The position numbers were made by a program, and so were the translations under genes. Positions 46,004 through 54,062 of a stretch of 64,000 bases of DNA are shown here, piece after piece (the first letter of the stretch is position 1; the number at the start of each line of letters is the position of its first letter). The notes under the pieces were generated by a model that was not told the DNA's origin, made no database searches, and saw only the letters and a program-made list of their open reading frames with translations. The stretch is from Mesorhizobium muleiense (GTDB lineage: Bacteria; Pseudomonadota; Alphaproteobacteria; Rhizobiales; Rhizobiaceae): positions 186,001-250,000 of the forward strand of contig NZ_FNEE01000004.1 in assembly GCF_900099905.1 (NCBI RefSeq), given 5' to 3'.

Positions 46004-47026
46004 TCAAGCCGGTCGTTTGACCCGGCTTTTGAGCGTCTCGTAACCGCGTTCGCCAAGCAGCGTGCGCGCGACGGTCTTGATTGCCGTCTTGCGCCCGTCA
46101 GGCGAACTGATCTGCCTTAACCTGCCCGGAAGGTTGCGCGCCGCCTGTCCAAGTGCCGGAAGTGACAGCGTGTCAGGATAAATTACCAGATGCGTTTCAA
46201 CGCACAGCACCGGCTTGCCGGAAAGCTCGGCGATCTTGAGGGCCTGCTGGTGCTCGCTTTCGATGAACAGGATGGCATCGGATTTGCGGTAGAAATCGGC
46301 TTTGAAACTGCCATGCACGCCAAGCCGTTGCCGTTCAGCCTTGCTCGGCAGGTCAAGCATGATCAGCTTGTCGTATTCTATGCCGTGCTTTGCCAGCCAT
46401 GCTTCGGTAAGCGCGCGGTATTTCTCGAGCCGGCTGGTGACGAGCCAGCCGATCTTGCGGGTCGGGCCAAACAGAGGCAGCGCTTCGCCCAGGAATTTCT
46501 CATAGGCGGGGCCGTCGTCATTCTCTGCTTCGGTCGGGTCCAGGCAAAGCACGCCGTCAATGTCGACGCAGCTTTGCGCGAGGAATTTGTGGTGCATGAA
46601 GTTCCATTGGAACATCCTTGGATGCGGCACGACCTCGAGGACGATGTCGGTTTCCTCGTGTTGGGGCAGCAGGCCGAACACCGCGGCAAAGGTGAAGTCC
46701 GCCTTGATGCCGGCGGCCTCTACCCGGCTGCGCGCCTCTCTCATGGCAGCGCCGCCGCTGACGCTGTCGTCGATCACCAGGACCTTGCGCATATCGGTCG
46801 CCTGGCGGTCGAGCGCGGCGCGCCGTTTGGTGACGCCCGAAGTATAGATCTTACCGGCCAGGAAACTATCCAGGTCGGTCATCGGAATGTTCGCCGTCAG
46901 GCTGAGCAGGGTGGCGGCGAGAATGCCGCTTCGCGGGACCCCGACCACCAGGTCGATGTCGCGCGGCAACCGGTGAAGGTTTCTGACAATCGCATCATTC
47001 ATGTCGGAGATCGATCGGTAGTGCAT
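46004..47026 (-). CDS. phosphoribosyltransferase-HAD two-domain protein
   Basis: A 340-residue protein. The N-terminal domain is a type I phosphoribosyltransferase: VVGVPRSGILAATLL and the PRPP loop VLVIDDSVSGGAA (82-94). The C-terminal half begins like a HAD phosphatase (CVDIDGVLCLD, D155 and D157), with a motif II-like LVTSRLEKYRALTEAWL. This fusion is unusual and convergent with the exo transferases. It might supply or recycle a phosphoribosyl compound for surface polymer synthesis; the reaction cannot be named. Confidence 0.75.
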   Translation of the reverse strand: MHYRSISDMNDAIVRNLHRLPRDIDLVVGVPRSGILAATLLSLTANIPMTDLDSFLAGKIYTSGVTKRRAALDRQATDMRKVLVIDDSVSGGAAMREARSRVEAAGIKADFTFAAVFGLLPQHEETDIVLEVVPHPRMFQWNFMHHKFLAQSCVDIDGVLCLDPTEAENDDGPAYEKFLGEALPLFGPTRKIGWLVTSRLEKYRALTEAWLAKHGIEYDKLIMLDLPSKAERQRLGVHGSFKADFYRKSDAILFIESEHQQALKIAELSGKPVLCVETHLVIYPDTLSLPALGQAARNLPGRLRQISSPDGRKTAIKTVARTLLGERGYETLKSRVKRPA

Positions 47027-47064
47027 GGGATCAGACCTGGTCCTCGTATGGATGTCCGTGCAAG

Positions 47065-48561
47065 TTACTTCGCCTCGCTTGGTGCGGCCTTAGGCGCCCG
47101 CGCCGGCAGTAGTTTTAGGGCCTCCCGCAACGCCTCGCGGCCGGAAGCAAACGCCAGCGCGGTCATGACCGTGATCATGTAGGACAGCGCGACCGCGCTC
47201 GCCATCGCGAAGATGTGCTGTTGCGGCAGCAACGGCTTGGCGAACCAGATCGCGGCAAGCGCCAGATGCGCGCCAAGCACGAAGGGCGTTGCCGCGCGAA
47301 GCATATGGCTTGCCCGCAGCGGCCCGGTCTTTCCGATATACAGCCACAGAAAAGGCGTTCTGAGATACTCGCTGACCGCATAGGCGATCGCCACGCCCAG
47401 CGCGCCATAGGGCAGGCCGATCAGGAAGGCCAGCACCGACGTCAAGGCTGTTATGATGCCCCAGCGCATGAAATCGCCCGAGCGGCCCTGGCTGATGAAA
47501 AGCCATCCCGCCGGGTTGTTGAGCGGCTGCAGCAGACCGGCAAAACCGAGCGCCAGGAAGATGCTGGAACTCTGCCGCCACTGCTCGCCGAGCACGAACG
47601 GTATCAGCACGTCGGCCATGGCGATGGCGAAGGCGACACCCGGAAGTGCGACCAGCAATATCAGCGGCATGACGCGAAGATAAGCGCTGCGGTAGCGATC
47701 CGGCTCGTCCTTCAGCCTGGAAAGAGCCGGCACCATGACCTTCGACAGCGGATTGGTGATCTGGCTCAACGGAAACAGAAGCAGCTTGTAGGCGCGGTCA
47801 TAGAGTCCAAGCTGCGCTTCGCCCCAGTATTTTCCGATCAGCACATTGTCGAGATTTCGGGCAAAGAAGTTGGCGAAGTTGAACCCGGTGATGCCGGCGC
47901 CGAAATTGATCAGCTCGCTAATGCCGTTGACCTTGCGCGGCAGGCTGGGGCGCCATCGCGAGTTTGCCCAGTAGCAAAGCGTGGGCAGTACGGCTGCTGT
48001 CAGGGTGCCGGCAAAAAGCGCCCAATAGGAACGGTCGATGAAAGTCCAGGCGATCGATACGGCAAGGCCGGCAATGGCACTTGCGACGTCGATGATGGCC
48101 AAGCGGGCGAACTGCATTCGGCGTGTCAGCAGCGCCAGATGCTGGGCGCCCAGCCCATAGGCTATGATCTGCAGCCCGAGTGCTGCCACCAGACCAGACA
48201 CCCGCGGTTCGCCATAGAAGGCGGCGACCAGAGGCGCCGCGCCGGCAAGCACGCAGGCGAGCAATGCGCTAACCGCGACATTGACCCAGAAGAGGTAATT
48301 GACCTCTTCATGCTTGATTCCGCTTTTCTGAACCGTCGCCTGGGTCAGGCCGAAATCCTGGAACAGCGCGATGAACGCCAGCACAGGCGCGCACATCGCC
48401 ACGACGCCGAAGTCCTGCGGCGAGAGCAGGCGCGACAGCACGATGACGGAGACGATCTGCGTCGCAACCCGCACCGATTGCGCCAAAGCCGTAATGATGG
48501 CGCCGCGTCCGACCGATCTGCGGAGAGAGCCCTCTGGCGGGTCGAATGCATTGGCTTGCAA
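47065..48561 (-). CDS. polysaccharide flippase (Wzx/ExoT-like)
   Basis: A 498-residue inner-membrane protein of the MVF/PST (RfbX) family with about 12-14 hydrophobic segments. The family start GSLRRSVGRGAIITALAQSVRVATQIVSVIVLSRLLSPQDFGV is clear, as is FGLTQATVQK. It flips lipid-linked repeats to the periplasm for polymerisation. It diverges from the ExoL-like gene, and PhaR-like sites occupy the shared spacer. Confidence 0.9.
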   Translation of the reverse strand: MQANAFDPPEGSLRRSVGRGAIITALAQSVRVATQIVSVIVLSRLLSPQDFGVVAMCAPVLAFIALFQDFGLTQATVQKSGIKHEEVNYLFWVNVAVSALLACVLAGAAPLVAAFYGEPRVSGLVAALGLQIIAYGLGAQHLALLTRRMQFARLAIIDVASAIAGLAVSIAWTFIDRSYWALFAGTLTAAVLPTLCYWANSRWRPSLPRKVNGISELINFGAGITGFNFANFFARNLDNVLIGKYWGEAQLGLYDRAYKLLLFPLSQITNPLSKVMVPALSRLKDEPDRYRSAYLRVMPLILLVALPGVAFAIAMADVLIPFVLGEQWRQSSSIFLALGFAGLLQPLNNPAGWLFISQGRSGDFMRWGIITALTSVLAFLIGLPYGALGVAIAYAVSEYLRTPFLWLYIGKTGPLRASHMLRAATPFVLGAHLALAAIWFAKPLLPQQHIFAMASAVALSYMITVMTALAFASGREALREALKLLPARAPKAAPSEAK

Positions 48562-48641
48562 ATTCAGGGTCCCTGATTTTCGTGCCGGTCCCGGAGTCCC
48601 GGCCGATGCCCGATGCCACCATCAAACTACGGCAATAATAT

Positions 48642-48653
48642 TGCAGCGCAACA
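48642..48653 (-). promoter_or_regulatory. PhaR/AniA-like site before flippase gene
   Basis: TGCAGCGCAACA matches TGCRNYGCASMA at 11 of 12 positions, 81 bases before the flippase start at 48561. Confidence 0.4.
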
Positions 48654-48690
48654 AAAAACATTGATTTTTGCTACGCTGCACCAAAAATGT

Positions 48691-48702
48691 TGCGATGCAG
48701 CA
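48691..48702 (+). promoter_or_regulatory. PhaR/AniA-like site before exoL-like gene
   Basis: TGCGATGCAGCA, a full match to TGCRNYGCASMA, 50 bases before ATG 48753. Confidence 0.5.
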
Positions 48703-48752
48703 CGAGCTGTACTAGGATTCTTTCGGGCGGGCCAACAGCGGTCGAGTTTTTC

Positions 48753-49922
48753 ATGCTGCATGTCTTGTACTTGGTGCACGACGTCTCCGATCCGGCAGTG
48801 CGCCGGCGGATCATAATGCTCAAGGCAGGCGGTGCCCAGGTCACACTGGCAGGCTTTCGCCGGTCAGCAAGCCCGATCGCCGAGGTCGAGGGCTTGCATC
48901 CGATCGATCTTGGCGCAACGCGCGATGGGCGATTCGCCCAGCGGCTGGCAGCGGTCACCAAGGCGGCGGTTTCGATCGGGTCGAAACTCGGTTCGATGCC
49001 CAGACCCGACCTCATCATCGCGCGCAATCTGGAAATGCTGGCGCTTGCCCGGCGTGCCAAATCGGCATTCCAGACAACCGTGCCGATCGTCTATGAGTGT
49101 CTCGACATCCATCGCCTGATGCTTCGCGGCGATTTTCTGGGCAAGGCGATGCGCGGCGCGGAGCGCTATCTGGCCAGGGATGTAAAGCTGCTGGTCACCA
49201 GTTCGCCGGCCTTCATCGCAAACTATTTCAAGCCGTTCGGCCAGATTGCCGCGCCGGTCGAACTGCTCGAAAACAAATATTTCGAGCCTGCCGCGGTTTC
49301 GCTGAATGATCGCGCGGCGGCGGAGCCCGTCGCTCCGCCTTGGCGGATCGGCTGGTTCGGCGCGCTCCGATGCCGCCGCTCCCTGGAACTGCTGGCCGAA
49401 TTTTCCCGGCGACACGAGGGCCACTTCGAAATCATCCTCAGGGGCCGTCCGGCGCTTTCCGAATTTCCGGATTTCCACGGTTTCGTCGAATCTGAGCCCT
49501 GGCTCTCGTTCGGCGGACCCTATCGGAATCCCGAAGATATGGCGACGATCTACCGTGAGGTTCATTTTTCCTGGGCCATCGATTTTTTCGAGCAGGGGCT
49601 GAATTCTGAATGGCTGCTGCCCAACCGCCTCTACGAGGGCTGCCGCTTCGGCGCCGTGCCGATCTCGATGGGCCACACCGAAACCGGCCGGTTCCTCGAC
49701 CAGCAGGGAATCGGTGTTCTCTTGCCTCAAGCCACTCCCGAGGCACTCGAGGCTGCCTTGGGCGAGTTGGAGGAGCATCGTTTCGGGAAATTGCGGGCGC
49801 GTGTTCTTGCCCGCAATCCGCGAACCTGGAGCCACGATCGCAGCGATTGCCGGGCGCTCGTCGAGAAGCTTCGCGGGTTGACGGTCGCGCCCGGTTCATA
49901 TGCTGCCGAGGCACTGGCTTAG
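48753..49922 (+). CDS. exoL: glycosyltransferase, ExoL-like
   Basis: A 389-residue GT-B protein starting MLHVLYLVHDVSDPAVRRRI at 48753; the open frame upstream is not protein-like. PIVYECLDIHRLML and VKLLVTSSPAFIANYF are in the N-terminal half, and LLPNRLYEGCRFGAVPISM in the donor-binding half. By position (just before exoA-M-O-N-P, with exoK further upstream) it corresponds to ExoL of the succinoglycan cluster. The symbol rests on that colinearity and general likeness. Confidence 0.72.
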   Translation: MLHVLYLVHDVSDPAVRRRIIMLKAGGAQVTLAGFRRSASPIAEVEGLHPIDLGATRDGRFAQRLAAVTKAAVSIGSKLGSMPRPDLIIARNLEMLALARRAKSAFQTTVPIVYECLDIHRLMLRGDFLGKAMRGAERYLARDVKLLVTSSPAFIANYFKPFGQIAAPVELLENKYFEPAAVSLNDRAAAEPVAPPWRIGWFGALRCRRSLELLAEFSRRHEGHFEIILRGRPALSEFPDFHGFVESEPWLSFGGPYRNPEDMATIYREVHFSWAIDFFEQGLNSEWLLPNRLYEGCRFGAVPISMGHTETGRFLDQQGIGVLLPQATPEALEAALGELEEHRFGKLRARVLARNPRTWSHDRSDCRALVEKLRGLTVAPGSYAAEALA

Positions 49923-49947
49923 GATGGCTAGGGAAGGACATGGGCCG

Positions 49948-50943
49948 ATGATGCAGACCGAAATGCCGTCCAACCTGATCGTGATTCCGTGCCTGAACGA
50001 AGCGGCTCACATCGGTGCGCTTGTTCACGAGCTTCGACCGGCCGCCGAAAGGCTCGGCGCCCGGATCATCGTTGCCGATGGCGGTAGCACGGACGGCACC
50101 AGGGCGATCGTCGAGGAGATCGCCAGGAAGGATCCTAGGATCATCCTTCTTGACAATGAAAAGCGCCTCCAGAGCGCGGCGATCAATCTCGCCATCGCCA
50201 GGTACGGCGATGGGGCTGAATATTTCATTCGCATCGACGCGCATGGCGGCTACCCTCCGGATTATTGCGATCGGCTGATCGAAGAGGCGCTGGCCACCGG
50301 CGCCGATTCGGTCGTCGTCTCGATGCTGACCAGCGGCAGCGGCACAGTGCAGAACGCGGTTGCGGCTGCACAGAATTCCAAGCTCGGCACGGGCGGCTCC
50401 AAGCACCGGCATCTCTCGGCGGGAGAGTGGGTCGACCACGGTCACCATGCGCTGATGCGGATTTCGGCGTTCAAGGCGGTGGGCGGCTATGACGAGACGT
50501 TCAGCCACAACGAGGATGCGGAACTCGACTACCGGCTGCGCAAGGCCGGCTACCGGATCTGGATGAGCGGCAAGACGCAAATGATCTATTACCCGCGCTC
50601 GTCGCTCGCCGGCCTCTATTTCCAGTATCTCGGCTATGGCCGCGGCCGGGCAAAGAACGTACTCAAGCACCGCATGATACCGAAGGTCCGGCAGATGGTG
50701 CCGCTCCTGGTGTTCCCTGTCGTCCTTCTCTCTGCCTTTTTCTTCGTGCATTGGCTGGCAGTCATGCCGATTCTGGTGTGGGCGTCGGTTTGTCTCGGCT
50801 ATGGCGTGTGGATTGCGATCAGCCAGCGCAATCCGGACAGCGCCCTTGCCGGGATTTCGGCGATGGTCATGCATTTCGGCTGGTCCGTCGGTTTCTGGCT
50901 GCAACTGCTTGGACCGCGATTGCAACGTAGAAGGGTGGCGTGA
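49948..50943 (+). CDS. exoA: succinoglycan-type glycosyltransferase ExoA
   Basis: A 331-residue family 2 transferase. Motifs are LIVIPCLNEAAHIGALVHEL, IIVADGGSTDGTRAIVEEIA, FIRIDAHGGYP and the acceptor region NEDAELDYRLRKAGYRIW. Two or three C-terminal membrane helices (LLVFPVVLLSAFFFVHWLAVMPILVW) fit ExoA, which adds the first glucose to Gal-PP-lipid. GGAAGGA precedes the tandem ATGs at 49948/49951. The stop overlaps exoM by one base. Confidence 0.85.
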   Translation: MMQTEMPSNLIVIPCLNEAAHIGALVHELRPAAERLGARIIVADGGSTDGTRAIVEEIARKDPRIILLDNEKRLQSAAINLAIARYGDGAEYFIRIDAHGGYPPDYCDRLIEEALATGADSVVVSMLTSGSGTVQNAVAAAQNSKLGTGGSKHRHLSAGEWVDHGHHALMRISAFKAVGGYDETFSHNEDAELDYRLRKAGYRIWMSGKTQMIYYPRSSLAGLYFQYLGYGRGRAKNVLKHRMIPKVRQMVPLLVFPVVLLSAFFFVHWLAVMPILVWASVCLGYGVWIAISQRNPDSALAGISAMVMHFGWSVGFWLQLLGPRLQRRRVA

Positions 50944-51893
50944 TGGGTGTGGCCGAAAAAAACCGCAGCGTCGACGTCTGCGTCTGCACGTTTCGGCGGC
51001 CGGAGCTTGCCGACACGCTTCGCTCTGTTGCCGCCCTGGACGTGCCTTCGGGATTCGACATCCGCGTCATCGTCGCCGACAATGATGACGGGCCAACGGC
51101 CGAACTGCTGGTGGCGACGCTGGCGGAGACGCTGAAGCTGCCGATCAGCTATCGTCATTGCCCGGCACGCAACATCTCAATCGCCCGCAATGCCTGCCTC
51201 GACGCCAGCACGGCGGATTTCGTCGCCTTCCTCGACGATGACGAAACGGCATCCTCGAGATGGCTTGTCGAACTGGTTGCGACGGCGGACTTGAGTGGCG
51301 CTGCCGCCGTGCTCGGGCCAGTGCGGGCGCGCTATCGGCCGGATGCGCCCAACTGGATGCGCCGCGGTGATTTTCACTCCACCTTGCCCGTCTGGGTGGG
51401 CGGCGAGATCCGCACCGGCTACACCTGCAACGTCCTGCTCAGGATGGGAGCCGACAGCCTCCGCGGCCGGCGATTCAGCCTGGCGCGTGGTCAGACCGGT
51501 GGCGAGGACACCGAATTCTTCGACCATATGGTCAAGGCCGGCGGTCGCATCGCCTTTTCGCCGCAGGCCTGGGTCGATGAAGTGGTGCCGCGCGCCAGGG
51601 CGGCTTTCGACTGGCTCCGTCGCCGCCGGTTCCGCGTCGGGCAGACGCATGGACACCTGCTGGGGCGCGACGCGCATGGCCTCGCGTTGGTCAGGCAAGT
51701 CGGCCTCGCCTCGGCAAAGGCGGTCTTTTGTTTCGCATCGGCAATCCCGGTCGCCATCAGTCCCGTGCGCAGGAACCGCAGCGTGCTTCGCGGCATCATG
51801 CATGTCGGCGTCGTGAGCGGTCTTGTCGGCGTGCGTGAAATCCGCCAATACGGCCTGCCCTCGCCGGAGGAAGGGGGCAAGCGTGCAGCCTGA
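50943..51893 (+). CDS. exoM: glycosyltransferase ExoM-like
   Basis: A 316-residue family 2 transferase: VDVCVCTFRRPELADTLRSVA, VIVADNDDGPTAELL, ISIARNACLDASTADFVAFLDDDETA and GQTGGEDTEFFDHMVKAGGRI. It is colinear with ExoM. The ATG at 50943 uses the last base of the exoA stop. It overlaps exoO by about 10 bases, so exoA-M-O are translationally coupled. Confidence 0.85.
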   Translation: MGVAEKNRSVDVCVCTFRRPELADTLRSVAALDVPSGFDIRVIVADNDDGPTAELLVATLAETLKLPISYRHCPARNISIARNACLDASTADFVAFLDDDETASSRWLVELVATADLSGAAAVLGPVRARYRPDAPNWMRRGDFHSTLPVWVGGEIRTGYTCNVLLRMGADSLRGRRFSLARGQTGGEDTEFFDHMVKAGGRIAFSPQAWVDEVVPRARAAFDWLRRRRFRVGQTHGHLLGRDAHGLALVRQVGLASAKAVFCFASAIPVAISPVRRNRSVLRGIMHVGVVSGLVGVREIRQYGLPSPEEGGKRAA

Positions 51894-52851
51894 CGTCACC
51901 TTTGTCATTGCCGCCTACAATTCGGAGCTGACCATCGAGCGGGCGATCGCCAGCGCCATCGCCCAGCGCGATGTGAGCGTGGAGGTGATCGTTGTCGACG
52001 ACCAGTCGCGCGACCGGACGCTCGATCTGGCGCGATCCTACCCCGAAGACATCGTCCGCGTCGTCGCACTTGAGCAAAACCGCGGTCCAGGCGGCGCCAG
52101 GAATGTCGGCCTTGAGCTTGCCCGCGGCAGGTGGGTGGCGGTCCTCGATTCCGACGACGCGGTCTATCCCGGGCGGATCTGCACCATGATTGACCGCGCC
52201 GAGAAAGCGGGCGCCGCGATCGCAGTCGACAATCTCCAGGTGGTTCGCGAGGACGGTGTTGCCGAAGAGACGATGTTCCCGGCCGACTATCTCGAGGGTT
52301 TGAGTGAAATCTCGCTGGCGGACTATATTGCCGGCAATGTGGTCTTCGAATCCAGGTTCAATCTCGGTTATCTCAAACCGATCTTCCAGCGCCGGTTTCT
52401 GAACGAAAACGGGCTTCGCTATGACGAAAGCCTGATCATCGGCGAGGACTACATCCTGCTGGCCAGTGCTCTGGCCAAGGGCGGCAAGTGCGTGGTCGAG
52501 CCGACGACCGGCTATGTCTACCATATCCGGACCGGCTCCATTTCCCGCGTGCTCGAACTTCATCACGTCGAGTCGATGCGTAAGGCCGACCTCGTTTTCG
52601 CGAGAGCCCATTCGATGGACGCGAAGGCCGCAGCCGCTTTCGCAAGGCGCACGCGCAGCCTGCGCAAGGCGGCGTCGTTCCTTTCTCTGGTCCAGCACAT
52701 CAAGGCGCGATCCCCACTCAAGGCGGTGTGGACGGCGCTCAGCGATCCGGCGGCGGTTTGGCATATGGGCATGCCGATCGCCGTTCGGCTGCGAAGGTTG
52801 GCGGCGCAATTTGCCGTGGGTGCGGGGGAGGTGAAGGGTGCAGGCAGCTGA
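51883..52851 (+). CDS. exoO: glycosyltransferase ExoO-like
   Basis: A 322-residue family 2 transferase starting at GTG 51883 inside the end of exoM, behind GGAGGAAGGGGG. Motifs are VTFVIAAYNSELTIERAIASA, VIVVDDQSRDRTLDLA, NRGPGGARNVGLELARGRWVAVLDSDDAV and ESLIIGEDYILLASALA. A paralogue sits at 38621. It is followed by exoN after 58 bases. Confidence 0.85.
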   Translation: MQPDVTFVIAAYNSELTIERAIASAIAQRDVSVEVIVVDDQSRDRTLDLARSYPEDIVRVVALEQNRGPGGARNVGLELARGRWVAVLDSDDAVYPGRICTMIDRAEKAGAAIAVDNLQVVREDGVAEETMFPADYLEGLSEISLADYIAGNVVFESRFNLGYLKPIFQRRFLNENGLRYDESLIIGEDYILLASALAKGGKCVVEPTTGYVYHIRTGSISRVLELHHVESMRKADLVFARAHSMDAKAAAAFARRTRSLRKAASFLSLVQHIKARSPLKAVWTALSDPAAVWHMGMPIAVRLRRLAAQFAVGAGEVKGAGS

Positions 52852-52909
52852 AAAATAGTTTTCGCGGCCTGCGACAGGTTGAAGTCGATCTCCTCAGAAG
52901 GAATATGCA

Positions 52910-53806
52910 ATGAAGAAAGTCAGGAAGGCAGTCATACCGGTAGCGGGGCTTGGAACGCGATTCCTGCCGGCGACCAAGTCGATGCCGAAGGAAATGCTGC
53001 CGGTCGTCGACAGGCCTGTCGTGCAATATGCGGTGGACGAGGCGTTCGAAGCCGGCATCGAGCACATTGTCTTCGTGACGGGCCGAAACAAGGCGGTCAT
53101 CGAGGATTATTTCGACCTGCATCCAGAATTGATCGGAACTTTGGAGCAGACCGGCAAGACGGCGCAGCTTCAGGCGCTGGAAAGCCTGCTTCCCGTGGCT
53201 GGTGCCACGAGCTTCATCCGGCAGCAGTCACCGCAAGGTCTCGGCCATGCGGTATGGTGCGCCCGGGAAGTCATCGGCGATGAGCCCTTCGCATTGCTGT
53301 TACCGGACATGGTGTCCTTCGGCGGTCGCGGATGTCTCGCCGAAATTGCGGACCTCTATGCCCAGACCGGCGGAAACGTCATCGCCGTCGAGCGCTGCGA
53401 CCCGACCGAGACCAGCAAATACGGCATCGTCGGCTGCGGCGCCGATGTCGGCTCGGGCTTCGAGGTCACCGCCATGGTCGAAAAGCCGGCTCCGGCGAAT
53501 GCGCCGTCGAATTACTACATCAACGGCCGCTATATCCTGCAGCCTGAAATATTCGGGCTGCTCGGCAATCAGCAGCGCGGCGCCGGCAATGAGATCCAAC
53601 TGACCGACGCCATGGTCCGCCTTGCGCAAAGCCAGGCTTTCTTCGCGCAGCCCTTCAACGGCCGGATGTTCGATTGTGGCTCGAAGGAAGGGTTCATCCA
53701 GGCCAATGTCGCCTTCGCGCTGGCGCGCGACGACATGAAGGGACCGATCTTCGAGATGCTTCAGGAGTTCGTCCGGTTGCATGAGCGCCGGGTGGAAGCC
53801 GCATAA
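52910..53806 (+). CDS. exoN: UTP-glucose-1-phosphate uridylyltransferase
   Basis: Makes UDP-glucose, the donor for the EPS glucoses and for Ugd. The 298-residue protein has the nucleotidyltransferase signature [29 protein letters not shown] at the N terminus. [16 protein letters not shown] and GTLEQTGK follow, and [23 protein letters not shown] is near the centre. AGAAGGA precedes ATG 52910. It is of the GalU family; exoN is used because of its place between exoO and exoP. Confidence 0.95.
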   Translation: MKKVRKAVIPVAGLGTRFLPATKSMPKEMLPVVDRPVVQYAVDEAFEAGIEHIVFVTGRNKAVIEDYFDLHPELIGTLEQTGKTAQLQALESLLPVAGATSFIRQQSPQGLGHAVWCAREVIGDEPFALLLPDMVSFGGRGCLAEIADLYAQTGGNVIAVERCDPTETSKYGIVGCGADVGSGFEVTAMVEKPAPANAPSNYYINGRYILQPEIFGLLGNQQRGAGNEIQLTDAMVRLAQSQAFFAQPFNGRMFDCGSKEGFIQANVAFALARDDMKGPIFEMLQEFVRLHERRVEAA

Positions 53807-53997
53807 AGCCCATTTTTTGGGAGCAAGCATATGAATGGTGACGCAAGACATGCCGATATGTTTGACTGCCCAGGTCTCGCGGTGGCTGGCATGAAGCTTG
53901 CGTAGGGCATATGCTGATGCTCCCGCTCTAGCGCCTGAAAACGAGAGCAGCGGACCCGAGTGGAGACAGGGTTTGGGATCCGAGGCTCAAACAAAAA

Positions 53998-54037
53998 TAG
54001 AGCGGCGGCGCGTTCGACTTGAGAGACCGCCGCTCTA
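53998..54037 (+). promoter_or_regulatory. hairpin in the exoP leader
   Basis: TAGAGCGGCGG (53998-54008) and its exact complement (54027-54037) make an 11-bp GC-rich stem 26 bases before the exoP ATG. No T-run follows. It may set the exoN-to-exoP expression ratio. Confidence 0.45.
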
Positions 54038-54062
54038 GATGCAAACTTGAATTGGACCGAAG

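Noticed and set aside
47215..48576. 453-residue plus-strand open frame
   Set aside because: Antisense shadow of the flippase gene; the flippase frame has clear membrane segments and family motifs.
53831..53905. 24-codon frame after exoN
   Set aside because: A possible start signal exists, but the peptide has no recognisable feature and is too short to support.
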